From Streptococcus sp. HMSC067H01 (GTDB taxonomy: Bacteria > Bacillota > Bacilli > Lactobacillales > Streptococcaceae), in assembly GCF_001814775.1 (NCBI RefSeq), contig NZ_KV817803.1, forward strand, positions 1 through 32,430: 32,430 bases of DNA, written 5' to 3'. Position numbers and translations under genes: made by a program. Below the pieces are notes generated by a model, which saw only the letters and a list, made by a program, of their open reading frames with translations, was not told the origin of the DNA and did not search any database. The stretch's first letter is position 1; each line of letters starts with the position of its first letter. Positions 8,740 through 17,752 of the stretch are shown one piece after another.

Positions 8740-9501
8740 TCAATCCAAATCTCTAGCAATTACTAATGCCATCTCAAAGAAAGTCATAGCATCTGCTTTT
8801 CTGTCATCGCGTCTGGCATCCCACTCATGATTATGATGATCAACATAGTCAGCTGTATAGAAAAATTGATAGACATTGGCTAGTCGATATTGGGCCCAGG
8901 CCATGATAGCTGAAGCTTCCATATCTACAACTCTAGCTCCTGCTACTAGTCTTCGTTTGACTTTAGCAGCTGTCTCACGATAGAAGGCATCTGTGGTCCA
9001 AGACTTTGTTCGAATATGCTCAATGCCAGCTTTATCCAAGGCTTTTTCCATAGTTAAGAGTAGAGATTGCTCATAGACTATTTCATCACTTGCTGGAGCA
9101 TAGTGATAACTAGTACCTTCATCACGTAAAGCCGAGCTTGGTAGGATAATCTTATCTGCTTGAATAGACTGGTCTAGAACTCCGCAAGATCCTAAAATGA
9201 TAAAGTTCTTAAATCCTCTTGCTTTGAGTTCTTCTAAGAGTCCAACAACCATTGGAGCTCCAATAAGAGCCATAGCAACTGCTACCTTACTCTCATCTTT
9301 TTCATAGATATACCATGGCAGTTTACCATTTAGATTGGTAAGATAGCCACCTTCGTAGACACCATCTATCTGCTTTACTCGTTCAAGGATTTCTCCATTA
9401 AAAGACAAGATAATGGTATCACAAATTTCTCCACCACTAAGGAGGCTTCGATCAGTCGGTTCGATAACAGCAGGCACATTTTCAAATTCTTCTAATAGCA
9501 T
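8740..9501 (-). CDS. Nucleoside phosphorylase (PNP/UDP family)
   Basis: The 253-residue protein belongs to the PNP_UDP_1 superfamily, which cleaves nucleosides with phosphate to base and ribose-1-phosphate. Visible motifs are the glycine-rich ILGSCGVLD (phosphate/base site) and VVDMEASAIMAWAQ, where MEAS is the ribose-binding MExS element. It most resembles uridine-phosphorylase-like members, but the substrate cannot be fixed from sequence. The gene starts 4 nt after the GNAT stop (TAATAAATG) with a weak RBS, suggesting translational coupling. A 162-nt gap follows before the reductase gene, with no clear promoter or terminator in it. Confidence 0.85.
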   Translation of the reverse strand: MLLEEFENVPAVIEPTDRSLLSGGEICDTIILSFNGEILERVKQIDGVYEGGYLTNLNGKLPWYIYEKDESKVAVAMALIGAPMVVGLLEELKARGFKNFIILGSCGVLDQSIQADKIILPSSALRDEGTSYHYAPASDEIVYEQSLLLTMEKALDKAGIEHIRTKSWTTDAFYRETAAKVKRRLVAGARVVDMEASAIMAWAQYRLANVYQFFYTADYVDHHNHEWDARRDDRKADAMTFFEMALVIARDLD

Positions 9502-9504
9502 TTA

Positions 9505-10371
9505 TTACTCTTTCGTATTCAGATAAACCACCTGAGTCTGTTTGACAAAGCCAATTTTTTCATACAAGCGCTTGGCACCTACATTGCTATCTGCCACTGC
9601 AATCTGAAATTCCTTGTCATTTTGCTCAATCAGTTTGTTGACGAGGGATTTTGCTAGATAGCTTCCGTAGCCTTGCCCACGTTCAGGTTCCGATATTGCT
9701 AAACCGTAGAAGTAATTCGTATCGCTTGATAAATCAACCGTGCAAGTTCCAATAACCTGACCGTCTTTTAATAAAACATATAAGCGACTTTCTGGATCTT
9801 TCAGAGCTTCAGCGACATATCTATCCACAACTTCTCTAGATTCATGTTCCTCTGAAAATGCCTGAAATTTTAACTGACTAATTTGATCCTGATACGAACA
9901 ATCTGCTAACAAAACTTCAAGATTGGAAAGTTTTGCTAACGGATAAGGTCTTCTATCCTTACCTAACCAGGTTTCTGTCTCTTCATCCTCAACCAGTCCC
10001 CAGTTGCTAACAAAATCAAGATGGCGGTCTAGAAAAACACGCTCTGTCTGAAAAGTGACTGAATGAATCGGAAAAGAAGCTGTTTCTCTCTCAAAACTAG
10101 TAAACAATGCACGCGCAATTCCTTGACGGCGATGATCTGGATGAACCAGTATCGTCACTTCCACATCTTGATCATCTGCATAAACCGTTAATAGGCCAAC
10201 AAGTTCGCCTTTTTCATAATAAAGGAAAAAGGCGGGCATATTTGGGTCAAAATTAAGCATGTTAGAGAGATAGGGATCACGATAAGTTCCATCATAGGCT
10301 TGGCAACAGTTAATTAGTTTTTTCGCCTCAGATAACTCCTCTTGGCTTAACTTGTTTCTTGCTTGAATCAT
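9505..10371 (-). CDS. Two-domain GNAT acetyltransferase
   Basis: The 288-residue protein contains two GNAT folds in tandem. The N-terminal one (about 1-145) has VTILVHPDHRRQGIARALF, a full acetyl-CoA-binding Q/RxxGxG/A motif. The C-terminal one (about 150-288) has GLAISEPERGQGYGSYLAKSL and ends DSNVGAKRLYEKIGFV, the usual motif B. Both appear able to bind acetyl-CoA. The acceptor is unknown. AGAGGA precedes the ATG, 11 nt after the cysE stop, so it is co-transcribed with pnp-cysE. Confidence 0.9.
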   Translation of the reverse strand: MIQARNKLSQEELSEAKKLINCCQAYDGTYRDPYLSNMLNFDPNMPAFFLYYEKGELVGLLTVYADDQDVEVTILVHPDHRRQGIARALFTSFERETASFPIHSVTFQTERVFLDRHLDFVSNWGLVEDEETETWLGKDRRPYPLAKLSNLEVLLADCSYQDQISQLKFQAFSEEHESREVVDRYVAEALKDPESRLYVLLKDGQVIGTCTVDLSSDTNYFYGLAISEPERGQGYGSYLAKSLVNKLIEQNDKEFQIAVADSNVGAKRLYEKIGFVKQTQVVYLNTKE

Positions 10372-10382
10372 ATAGGTATCCT

Positions 10383-11000
10383 CTACAAACCAGACGACCT
10401 GTGACTAGCTTCCTTAGCGTGGTCCAGCTTATCGAGGTAATATTCTCGCTTGGCTTCAACTTCATGAATAGTAAGCTCATCTTTTTGCCCATGAACGCGG
10501 ACAATCTTGGCTGGAATACCGACGACTGTTACATCACTAGGTACATCTGCCACAACTACCGCTGCAGCACCAACTTTGGCATTTTCACCGATTTCAACTG
10601 GTCCAATGACTTGGGCATGAGCAGAGATGAGAACACCTTTACGAATGGTCGGATGGCGTTTGCCACAATCCTTCCCAGTCCCACCAAGGGTTACCCCATG
10701 ATAAAGGAGTACTCCCTTTTCAACAATGGCCGTTTCCCCAATGACCAGACCTGCTCCATGGTCAATAAAGACACCTGATTCTATCTGAGCTCCGGGGTGA
10801 ATCTCAATCTGAGTCCAAAAACGCCAAAACTGGCTGTGCATGCGAGCTAAAAGCTTGAAACCGTGCTTCCAGAGAAAATGGGAGAGACGGTGGGCAGCCA
10901 AGGCCTTGACACCAGGATAGGTCAGCAAAACTTCCAAGGTAGAGTGAGCTGCTGGATCATTTTCTTTTACGATTTCAATGGTTTCACGCCACCATCCCAT
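10383..11000 (-). CDS. cysE: Serine O-acetyltransferase CysE
   Basis: This 205-residue enzyme transfers acetyl from acetyl-CoA to L-serine, giving O-acetylserine, the first committed step of cysteine synthesis. It has a short N-terminal helical region (MGWWRETIEIVKENDPAA) and a left-handed beta-helix of hexapeptide repeats (about 65-170), with catalytic histidines in FIDHGAGLVIGE and LYHGVTLGG. Length is that of the short Firmicutes form. It begins 14 nt after pnp with RBS AAAGGAG. Placing cysE upstream of cysS in the same run links cysteine synthesis with tRNA-Cys charging. Confidence 0.95.
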   Translation of the reverse strand: MGWWRETIEIVKENDPAAHSTLEVLLTYPGVKALAAHRLSHFLWKHGFKLLARMHSQFWRFWTQIEIHPGAQIESGVFIDHGAGLVIGETAIVEKGVLLYHGVTLGGTGKDCGKRHPTIRKGVLISAHAQVIGPVEIGENAKVGAAAVVVADVPSDVTVVGIPAKIVRVHGQKDELTIHEVEAKREYYLDKLDHAKEASHRSSGL

Positions 11001-11014
11001 ATATTTCTCCTTTC

Positions 11015-13228
11015 TTATTCTGAATCTTTTGGTGTTTCAGTAAATTCTCTCTTTGGTTTGTGGTCCTTGTGATGACGTGGGCGGTGATGTCTTTCTGATT
11101 TCTCACCCTTTTCATCATGTTCAGGTTTTGGCGGACGAGGAAGAAGAGCTTTCATAGAAGCATCTACACGACCTTTTTCATCAATCTTGATAACTTTAAC
11201 ATCCACTTCATCGCCGATTTCTACCAAGTCTTCAACACGGTTGGTGCGAGTCCAAGCCATTTCAGATATATGAACGAGGGCATCTGTCTTGTCAAAGAGG
11301 TTGACAAAGGCACCAAATTTCTCGATACGAACAACTTTAGCATGGTAGACTTCGTCCACTTTAGCTTCACGAACCAAACCAGCAATGATTTCTTTAGCAC
11401 GGTTGATAGCATCTTGGTCACTAGAGTAGATCGATACGTTACCTTCTTCATCGATGTCAATCTTAACGCCTGTTTCAGCGATGATCTTATCGATGGTTTC
11501 TCCACCTTTACCGATGACAATCTTAATCTTGTCCACATCAATCTTAATAGTATCAATTTTCGGAGCAGTAGGAGCCAATTCTGGACGAACTTCTGGAATA
11601 GTTGCTTCGATCACATCAAGGATTTCAAAACGAGCTTTCTTGGCTTGAGCAAGAGCCTCCGTCAAGATTTCTGCAGTAATCCCTTGGATCTTGATATCCA
11701 TCTGAAGGGCTGTAATCCCGTCGCGAGTACCTGCAACCTTGAAGTCCATATCTCCAAAGTGGTCTTCCAAACCTTGGATATCTGTCAATACTGTATAGTT
11801 GTTACCATCTGAGATGAGACCCATTGCAATACCTGCTACTGGCGCTTTGATTGGCACACCACCAGCCATAAGAGCAAGCGTTCCCGCACAGATAGAGGCT
11901 TGAGATGAAGAACCGTTTGATTCCAAAACCTCTGCTACTAGACGGATAGCGTATGGAAATTCTTCCAAGCTTGGCAATACTTGAGCTAGAGCACGCTCCC
12001 CAAGAGCACCGTGACCAATTTCACGACGACCTGGAGCACCGTAACGTCCAGTTTCCCCTACAGAGTATTGTGGGAAGTTATAGTGGTGCATAAAGCGTTT
12101 CTTGTACTCTGGATCCAAACCATCGATGATTTGCGTTTCACCCATTGGCGCCAAAGTCAAGATAGAAAGAGCCTGAGTTTGTCCACGAGTAAAGAGACCT
12201 GAACCGTGAACGCGAGGAAGGAAGTCAACAACCGCATCCAAAGGACGGATTTCGTCGACCTTACGACCATCAGGGCGAACCTTGTCTTCAGTAATCAAAC
12301 GGCGCACTTCTGCGTGTTCCATTTGTTCCAAGATTTCAGCTACATCACGCATGATACGGTCAAATTCTTCGTGGTCTGCATATTTTTCTTCGTAAACTGC
12401 TGTTACTTGATCTTTTACTGCTTGAGTCGCAGCTTCACGCGCCAATTTTTCTTCAACTTGAACAGCTTTTTGAAGGTCACTGTTATAGGCTGCGATGATT
12501 TCAGCTTGCAATTCAGCATCTACATGAAGCAATTCTACTTCTGCTTTTTCTTTACCAACTGCCGCAACGATTTCTTCTTGGAAGGCAATCAATTCTTTAA
12601 CAGCTTCATGTCCTTTGAGAAGGGCTTCCAACATGATTTCTTCTGACAATTCTTTGGCACCAGACTCTACCATGTTGATAGCGTGCTTAGTACCTGCTAC
12701 TGTCAATTCAAGAAGCGATTGCTCTGCTTGTTCTTGCGTTGGGTTGATGATGATTTGTCCATCCACATAACCTACTTGTACCCCAGCGATTGGTCCGTCA
12801 AATGGAATATCTGAGATAGACAAGGCCAATGATGAACCAAACATAGCTGCCATTGGTGCAGATGCATTTTCATCGTAAGAAAGAACAGTATTGATGACCT
12901 GCACTTCATTACGGAAACCTTCCGCAAACATTGGACGGATTGGACGGTCAATCAAACGCGCTGTCAAAGTCGCATCTGTTGAAGGACGTCCTTCACGTTT
13001 CATAAAGCCACCAGGAAATTTCCCAGCCGCATACATTTTTTCTTCGTAGTTGACTTGAAGCGGAAAGAAATCCCCAGTTGCCATCTTCTTAGACATAACG
13101 GCAGCAGTCAAGACAGTTGACTCACCGTAACGTACCACAACAGAGCCATTTGCTTGCTTAGCAACCTGACCAGTCTCTACGATCAACTCACGACCCGCAA
13201 AAGTCGTTTGAAACACTTGTTTTGTCAT
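11015..13228 (-). CDS. pnp: Polynucleotide phosphorylase (PNPase)
   Basis: This 737-residue enzyme is a phosphate-dependent 3'-5' exoribonuclease of the RNA degradosome. Domain order: two RNase PH domains separated by a helical linker, a KH domain ([16 protein letters not shown]), an S1 domain ([22 protein letters not shown]), and a charged tail rich in His, Lys and Arg ([15 protein letters not shown]), probably an extra RNA-contact region. The frame is open further upstream, but ATG at 13228 is the true start: AAAGGGG precedes it and [15 protein letters not shown] is the family N-terminus. It leads the eight-gene - strand run ending at 5443. A tandem repeat array lies directly upstream. Confidence 0.96.
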   Translation of the reverse strand: MTKQVFQTTFAGRELIVETGQVAKQANGSVVVRYGESTVLTAAVMSKKMATGDFFPLQVNYEEKMYAAGKFPGGFMKREGRPSTDATLTARLIDRPIRPMFAEGFRNEVQVINTVLSYDENASAPMAAMFGSSLALSISDIPFDGPIAGVQVGYVDGQIIINPTQEQAEQSLLELTVAGTKHAINMVESGAKELSEEIMLEALLKGHEAVKELIAFQEEIVAAVGKEKAEVELLHVDAELQAEIIAAYNSDLQKAVQVEEKLAREAATQAVKDQVTAVYEEKYADHEEFDRIMRDVAEILEQMEHAEVRRLITEDKVRPDGRKVDEIRPLDAVVDFLPRVHGSGLFTRGQTQALSILTLAPMGETQIIDGLDPEYKKRFMHHYNFPQYSVGETGRYGAPGRREIGHGALGERALAQVLPSLEEFPYAIRLVAEVLESNGSSSQASICAGTLALMAGGVPIKAPVAGIAMGLISDGNNYTVLTDIQGLEDHFGDMDFKVAGTRDGITALQMDIKIQGITAEILTEALAQAKKARFEILDVIEATIPEVRPELAPTAPKIDTIKIDVDKIKIVIGKGGETIDKIIAETGVKIDIDEEGNVSIYSSDQDAINRAKEIIAGLVREAKVDEVYHAKVVRIEKFGAFVNLFDKTDALVHISEMAWTRTNRVEDLVEIGDEVDVKVIKIDEKGRVDASMKALLPRPPKPEHDEKGEKSERHHRPRHHKDHKPKREFTETPKDSE

Positions 13229-13252
13229 TTTAATCCCCTTTGGATTGTTAAT

Positions 13253-13281
13253 ATTATACGCCTTGCCTACAAAGATCAAGA
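13253..13281 (-). promoter_or_regulatory. Putative pnp promoter
   Basis: The - strand carries a perfect TATAAT (13258-13253), 24 nt before the pnp ATG. The -35 is weak: TCTTGA at 17-nt spacing (13281-13276) or TTGATC at 15 nt, both formed by the edge of the first repeat unit. A second candidate further upstream, TGATAAAAT on the - strand near 13700, would place the repeats in the pnp leader. Confidence 0.45.
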
Positions 13282-13611
13282 TACTAAGGCCGTCAAAAGC
13301 AAAGTAAAAATAGGAAACTGGCGAAGTCTTCGATGAAGACAAGACAGGTTATCTTTTTTACACAGCTTTTCGGCCGGGTTCAATTCTCAAGATACTAAGC
13401 CGTTAAGCAACTCAAAGGAAAATAGGAAATCGAACGACGGAGCGAATGCTCCTAGGTAGATTTATCTTTTTCCACAGAGTTTTAGGCGTGTTCAATTCTC
13501 AAGATACCAAGGACGTCAAAAGCAAAGTAAAAATAGGAAACTGACGAAGTCTTCGATGAAGACAAGACAGTTTATCTTTTTTACACAGCTTTTCGGCCGG
13601 GTTCAGTTACT
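13278..13611. repeat. Three tandem ~111-bp hairpin repeats upstream of pnp
   Basis: Unit A (13278-13387), B (13388-13499) and C (13500-13611) each start CAAGATAC and end near GTTCAATTCT. A and C differ at only about five positions. B shares the edges and the blocks AAAATAGGAAA and TTTATCTTTTT but has a different centre. All fold alike: A/C have an outer stem AAACTG/CAGTTT (one mismatch in A) and an inner stem GTCTTC-GAT-GAAGAC; B has AAATC/GATTT and GGAGC-GAAT-GCTCC. On the + strand each hairpin is followed by ATCTTTTT, and on - by CCTATTTT, so each looks like a two-way terminator. A fourth CAAGATAAT at 13612 starts but does not continue. This fills most of the 553-nt pnp-metF gap. Confidence 0.85.
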
Positions 13612-13735
13612 CAAGATAATTTGGTTGGTTCCAGTTAAGTTTGAACAGTTTTTAGACGTTTATACCCTCATCTTTGTATCAAGTACGTACAGAGTCTATT
13701 TTATCATATTTTTCTTAAAAAGTGCTGGCTTTTCT

Positions 13736-13775
13736 ATTAAAAAGGAACCATTCCTCCATGAAAAGAGGAATGGTT
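13736..13775 (-). terminator. Terminator of the metEF operon
   Basis: AACCATTCCTC (13746-13756) and GAGGAATGGTT (13765-13775) form a perfect 11-bp stem. The - strand continues CCTTTTTAATAG. It lies 7 nt after the metF stop. Confidence 0.85.
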
Positions 13776-13781
13776 TATTGT

Positions 13782-14651
13782 TTATGATCCTTGAGGTTGA
13801 TGATTGAACAAGGCATGGGTTGCTTGATGGATGTATTGGGCAGTTTCTGCATTGTTCATAGTGTAGAGATGCACACCTGCAACGTCCTGAGTTACCAAGT
13901 CCACGATTTGGTCTACTGCATAGGCAAGTCCTGCTGCTCTGAGTGACTCAGGGTCATTCTCATACTTGTCCAAGATAGCCTTAAATTTACGTGGGAGATG
14001 GATATTCTCACAAGTCTTCAAGAGACGAAGCGCTTGGTTACGATTGAGGATTGGCATGATACCTGCATGAATAGGAACATCAATCCCTGCCAAGGTACAC
14101 TTGTCTTGGAAATCGTAGAAACGCTCATTGTCAAAGAATAGCTGAGTGACAAGACTTGAACAGCCTGCATCTACTTTTCTCTTGAGATTTTGGATATCTG
14201 AGATTTGGTTTGGCGAATCCGGGTGCCCTTCTGGGTAACAAGCTCCAATAATATCAAAATGTGGCGCCTGTTCAGTGATAAACTCAATCAAGTCTGTGGC
14301 GTAACGGAAATCTTTTTGAGGCTCAACACCTGGAATGATATCCCCACGCAAAGCCAAGATTTTCTGAACACCAACTTTATCCAAATCCGCAATGGTCTCA
14401 GCCACCTTATCCTTAGTCAAATAGATAGCTGGCAAGTGCGCGATGGTTGGGATCTCCAAGTCATTTTGGATATAGTCTGCCAAACGAACCGTCGTCTCTT
14501 TGATATTAAATTTATTATTACTAGCAGTCACACTGATGAAGTGTGGTGCCAAGCCCTGCATGTCTTTCAGGGCGGCGATAATTTTGTCATTGCCTACTTC
14601 TGGGTTTGGAGGGAAAACTTCAAATGAGAGGGACGGTGTTTGACGTGACAT
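13782..14651 (-). CDS. metF: 5,10-methylenetetrahydrofolate reductase MetF
   Basis: This 289-residue FAD-dependent TIM-barrel enzyme reduces methylene-THF to methyl-THF, the methyl donor for MetE. It begins SLSFEVFPPNPEVG (the catalytic Glu is in SFEVFPP) and contains ILALRGDIIPG and the substrate/FAD-site region AGCSSLVTQLFFDNERF. Length is normal for the bacterial short form. It lies 62 nt downstream of metE without an intervening terminator, so the two are one operon, and AAAGG precedes its ATG. The shared MET-box upstream of metE should control both. Confidence 0.95.
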   Translation of the reverse strand: MSRQTPSLSFEVFPPNPEVGNDKIIAALKDMQGLAPHFISVTASNNKFNIKETTVRLADYIQNDLEIPTIAHLPAIYLTKDKVAETIADLDKVGVQKILALRGDIIPGVEPQKDFRYATDLIEFITEQAPHFDIIGACYPEGHPDSPNQISDIQNLKRKVDAGCSSLVTQLFFDNERFYDFQDKCTLAGIDVPIHAGIMPILNRNQALRLLKTCENIHLPRKFKAILDKYENDPESLRAAGLAYAVDQIVDLVTQDVAGVHLYTMNNAETAQYIHQATHALFNHQPQGS

Positions 14652-14713
14652 ATGTATGAACCTTTTCTAGTTGATTTCTTACTGATCAACCGTGTAGAGA
14701 GAACTGTCTTTTC

Positions 14714-16963
14714 TTACAATTTCTCACGCGCAGCTTTCGCAGCGTCTACTAGGCGGATCAAGCTTTCTTTCGTTTCTGGAATACCACGTGTTTTCAAACC
14801 ACAGTCAGGGTTGATCCATACTTTCTTGCTTGGTACTTTAGCAAGGATGGCTTCGATTGTGTGGTCGATTTCGCCTTCGTTAGGCACACGAGGAGAGTGG
14901 ATATCGTAAACTCCAGGACCCACTTCTGTCTGGAAGTTTTGAGCTTTGAGTTCGTCCAAGATTTCAAGGTTTGAACGGCTAGCTTCAAATGAGATAACGT
15001 CCGCATCCATGTTGTCGATAGCTGGGATGATATCTGTAAATTCTGAGTAACACATGTGAGTGTGGATTTGTGTATCTGGTGCTACTGTTGAGTGTACCAA
15101 GCGGAAGGCTGGAATAGCCCAGTCAAGGTAGTCTTCGTACCAGTCGCTACGACGGAGTGGCAATTTCTCACGAAGAGCAGCCTCGTCGATTTGGATGATT
15201 TTCACACCTGCAGCTTCAAGGTCAAGAACTTCATCCTTGATTGCAAGAGCGATTTGAAGAGTAGAATCCTTGATAGAGATGTCTTCACGTGGGAATGACC
15301 AGTTAAGGATAGTAACAGGTCCAGTCAACATACCTTTAACAGGTTTGTCAGTACGGCTTTGTGCGTAGCTAGACCATTTGACAGTGATAGGGTTGAGACG
15401 AGTGACATCACCCCAGATGATTGGTGGTTTAACCCCACGCATACCGTATGATTGTACCCAACCATTCTTAGAGAAGAGGTAACCTGACAAGTTTTGACCG
15501 AAATACTCAACCATGTCATTACGCTCGAATTCACCGTGTACAAGCACGTCAAATCCAACTTCTTCTTGCCATTTGATCCATTCGTCGATAGTTTCAGCAA
15601 GGAAGGCATCGTATTCTTCTTGTGACAATTCACCCTTACGGAAGGCCAAACGTTTAGCACGAACTTCCTTAGTTTGAGGGAATGAACCGATGGTTGTTGT
15701 TGGAAGAGCTGGAAGTTTGAAGGCATCTTCTTGGATAGCTTCACGTTCAGCAAAGGCTGGCAAACGAGTGTAGTCTGCATCTGTCAATCCAGCGATACGA
15801 GCACGAAGTTCCGCATTTTCACCAACACGTTCAGTCGCAAAGAGTTCTTTGTTAGCTGCAAGAGCTTCTGCACCTTGACCGTTGCGGATAGCATCCAAGT
15901 CACGGATCTCATCCAATTTTTCAACTGCAAATGCAAAGTGGTTCAAGATAGCTGGTTCAAATTCTTCGTTAGCAGTTGTAAATGGCACATGAAGAAGTGA
16001 ACATGAGCTTGTCAAAACGATGTTTTCAGCTGGAATTTGCTCAAGAACAGCCAAGCTCTTTTCATAGTTGTTGCGCCAGATGTTCTTACCATTGACGATA
16101 CCTGCATAAAGAGTCTTGTCAGCTGGGAAACCACCTTTAACGAGTTCAAGAGTTTTCTTACCTTCAACGAAGTCAAGACCGATCGCATCTACTGGCAATT
16201 TGACAAGGTCAGCGTAGACGTCACGAACGTCTCCGAAGTATGTTTGAAGCAAGACTTCAAGACCTTTTTTGTCAGCCAAAAGCTTGTTGTAGATGTTCAA
16301 GAAGAGAGCTTTTTCTTCTTCTGTCAAGTCTTTGACAAGGGCAGCTTCGTCCAATTGGATACGAGTTGCACCAAGTTCAGCCAATTTTGCAAAAACATCT
16401 TGGTAAGCAGCTACTAAGCTATCCACGAAGTCTTCTGCTTTCACACCTTCTTCAAAGTCTGACAATTGAAGGAAAGTGAATGGACCTACAAGGACAGGAC
16501 GAGTGTTAAGACCCAATTCTTTAGCTTCTTGGAACTCATCGAAAATCTTGTGACCAGCCAATTTTACTTGAGTGTCTTTTTCAAATTTAGGAACGATGTA
16601 GTGGTAGTTGGTGTTGAACCATTTCTTCATCGGAAGGGCACGAACATCCCCTTTTTCTCCTTGGTAACCACGTCCCAAAGCAAAGTAACGTTCAAGATCA
16701 GATAATTCCAAGTTTTGAACAGATGCAGGAACTACGTTGAAAAGGAAAGCAGCATCAAGGAAGTTGTCATAGTGAGAAAAGTCATTTGATGGGATTTCAG
16801 TGATGCCTTTTTCTTTGACAATGTTCCAGTGTTTCGCACGTAATTCTTTAGCAGCAGCCAAAAGTTCTTCTTCTGAGATTTCTTTTCTAAAATATTTTTC
16901 AGTTGTAAATTTTAATTCGCGGAATTCACCCAAACGTGGGAATCCGATAATAGTAGTTGACAT
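14714..16963 (-). CDS. metE: Cobalamin-independent methionine synthase MetE
   Basis: This 749-residue enzyme transfers the methyl group of 5-methyltetrahydropteroyl-triglutamate to homocysteine. It has two TIM-barrel halves; the C-terminal half carries the zinc ligands H636 and C638 (HMCYSEF), E660 and C721 ([10 protein letters not shown]), a constant offset of -5 from the E. coli set. The N-terminus [17 protein letters not shown] is typical. RBS GGAGG lies before the ATG. The gene is led by a MET-box about 80 nt upstream and is followed by metF, giving a methyl-THF to methionine module. Confidence 0.97.
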   Translation of the reverse strand: MSTTIIGFPRLGEFRELKFTTEKYFRKEISEEELLAAAKELRAKHWNIVKEKGITEIPSNDFSHYDNFLDAAFLFNVVPASVQNLELSDLERYFALGRGYQGEKGDVRALPMKKWFNTNYHYIVPKFEKDTQVKLAGHKIFDEFQEAKELGLNTRPVLVGPFTFLQLSDFEEGVKAEDFVDSLVAAYQDVFAKLAELGATRIQLDEAALVKDLTEEEKALFLNIYNKLLADKKGLEVLLQTYFGDVRDVYADLVKLPVDAIGLDFVEGKKTLELVKGGFPADKTLYAGIVNGKNIWRNNYEKSLAVLEQIPAENIVLTSSCSLLHVPFTTANEEFEPAILNHFAFAVEKLDEIRDLDAIRNGQGAEALAANKELFATERVGENAELRARIAGLTDADYTRLPAFAEREAIQEDAFKLPALPTTTIGSFPQTKEVRAKRLAFRKGELSQEEYDAFLAETIDEWIKWQEEVGFDVLVHGEFERNDMVEYFGQNLSGYLFSKNGWVQSYGMRGVKPPIIWGDVTRLNPITVKWSSYAQSRTDKPVKGMLTGPVTILNWSFPREDISIKDSTLQIALAIKDEVLDLEAAGVKIIQIDEAALREKLPLRRSDWYEDYLDWAIPAFRLVHSTVAPDTQIHTHMCYSEFTDIIPAIDNMDADVISFEASRSNLEILDELKAQNFQTEVGPGVYDIHSPRVPNEGEIDHTIEAILAKVPSKKVWINPDCGLKTRGIPETKESLIRLVDAAKAAREKL

Positions 16964-17043
16964 GTTTTGTCCTCCAAAAATTGTTGTTGAAACTATCTTA
17001 ACAGAAAAGAAAGCGTCTGTATAATTGTAAAAAATTAGGCTTT

Positions 17044-17064
17044 GATATAGTTTGAAACTATATC
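17044..17064. promoter_or_regulatory. MET-box operator (MetR/MtaR) of metEF
   Basis: TATAGTTTGAAACTATA (17046-17062) is a perfect palindrome, extended by GA/TC on either side, and matches the streptococcal MET-box bound by the LysR-type regulator MtaR/MetR. It lies about 80 nt upstream of the metE ATG, where an activator would sit upstream of the -35. The metE -10 is probably the weak TTATAC/TATACA near 17020 on the - strand. Confidence 0.8.
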
Positions 17065-17078
17065 GTTATTTGAAGTAT

Positions 17079-17109
17079 AAAAAAAGATTTGGAGAAAATT
17101 CCCCAAATC
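17079..17109 (-). terminator. Terminator downstream of the orphan antitoxin gene
   Basis: GATTTGG (17086-17092) and CCAAATC (17103-17109) pair, with three more inner pairs. On the - strand the stem is followed by T5-T7. It isolates the antitoxin gene from the metE promoter; about 110 nt with no recognisable content lie between it and the antitoxin stop. Confidence 0.75.
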
Positions 17110-17222
17110 CTTTGGTAGACAATGGTTAATAGAGTTTTTAAATATCTACGTTTAGAACAAAATATTAGTGAACCGAGAACTGACTATGGCTTGCTATTAG
17201 AAAAGACTATAGGTCAGTTTAA

Positions 17223-17516
17223 TCAACTTTTTTCCTGTTCAAGGGGGACAACTGCTAGTGTCTTTCCTAAACTGGCTAAAACTTTTAAGACCGTATCTAA
17301 CTGAGGGCTAGTCTTACCTGTTTCCATCCTAGCTATGACAGGCTGACTTACTCCACTGAGTTCTTCTAGCTTTTTCTGACTAATTCCTTGCTCATGTCTA
17401 GCTTCAATTAACTCACTCATGATAGCTACTCGCATATCACTTTCAAGGATTTCCTCCTTGGTGAAGAGTTGAGACCGAACATCCTTCCAATTACTCCCAA
17501 TGGCACTATTTTTCAT
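17223..17516 (-). CDS. Orphan HigA-type XRE antitoxin
   Basis: This 97-residue protein has a C-terminal XRE HTH (about 37-90: ARHEQGISQKKLEELSGVS, then QPVIARMETGKTSPQLDTVL) after a short N-terminal segment, the layout of HigA antitoxins that pair with gp49-like HigB toxins. It would bind DNA and a cognate toxin. ATG at 17516 is preferred over GTG at 17519 because GAGGAG lies 6 nt upstream of it. The reading frame in front, overlapping its first 11 nt, is a decayed HigB gene, so this antitoxin has lost its partner here. Its own promoter is not evident, as a terminator lies immediately before the toxin remnant. It might act on other toxins or simply be a relic. Confidence 0.8.
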   Translation of the reverse strand: MKNSAIGSNWKDVRSQLFTKEEILESDMRVAIMSELIEARHEQGISQKKLEELSGVSQPVIARMETGKTSPQLDTVLKVLASLGKTLAVVPLEQEKS

Positions 17517-17661
17517 CACTTACTCCTCTTTCTTTTATGTCCTTCAGTTCAGGCTTGGCTTTTTCAATTTCTCTTCTAGGAGTCTTTTGAGTCTTTTTGA
17601 CAAAGTGATGTTAAAGAACAAAACTCCCATCAAGCCAAGCTACAAATAAAATCCTATTCCT
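17506..17661 (-). pseudogene. Truncated HigB (gp49-like) toxin remnant with nonsense codon
   Basis: Reading the - strand in the frame ending at TAG 17508-17506 gives 51 codons that include RILFVAWLDGSFVL, stop, HHFVKKTQKTPRREIEKA and a final KDIKERGVSDEK. This is the C-terminal half of RelE/ParE-superfamily gp49/HigB toxins (pattern R-I-L-F-V-AW-DGSFVLLHHF-KKTQKTP-REIE-A). The N-terminal half is missing: the frame is lost at the terminator hairpin at 17661-17694. A TAA at 17613-17611 replaces an expected Leu codon (TTA to TAA). The remnant overlaps the start of the downstream antitoxin, as in an intact TA pair. Two independent lesions make activity very unlikely. Confidence 0.8.
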
Positions 17662-17694
17662 AAAAAGAAGACCTTAGAATCATTCTAAAGGTCT
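17661..17694 (-). terminator. Terminator of the DUF1722/TIGR02328 gene pair
   Basis: AGACCTT (17669-17675) pairs with AAGGTCT (17688-17694), with an inner AGAAT/ATTCT stem; the - strand continues TCTTTTTAG. It lies about 60 nt after the stop of the upstream gene and marks the breakpoint of the HigB remnant. Confidence 0.8.
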
Positions 17695-17752
17695 CATTTT
17701 TATTATTCGAAAAAATACGAAAAGAGTTCTAAATTAAAGGTCATACTGACTC

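Noticed and set aside
11117-11812. Long + strand frame (231 codons) opposite pnp
   Set aside because: It is an antisense shadow of the highly biased pnp coding sequence, with Phe/Asn-rich composition and no RBS; similar shadows opposite metE, rel and cysS were left out.
13229-13342. N-terminal extension of pnp by 38 codons
   Set aside because: It reads through the pnp promoter and repeat unit A; ATG 13228 has the RBS AAAGGGG and the family N-terminus.
13278-13611. CRISPR array
   Set aside because: Only three units of ~111 bp, directly abutting with no unique spacers, and no cas genes.
17122-17304. 60-codon + strand frame across the antitoxin region
   Set aside because: It is antisense to the antitoxin over its second half, has no RBS and shows no recognisable protein features.
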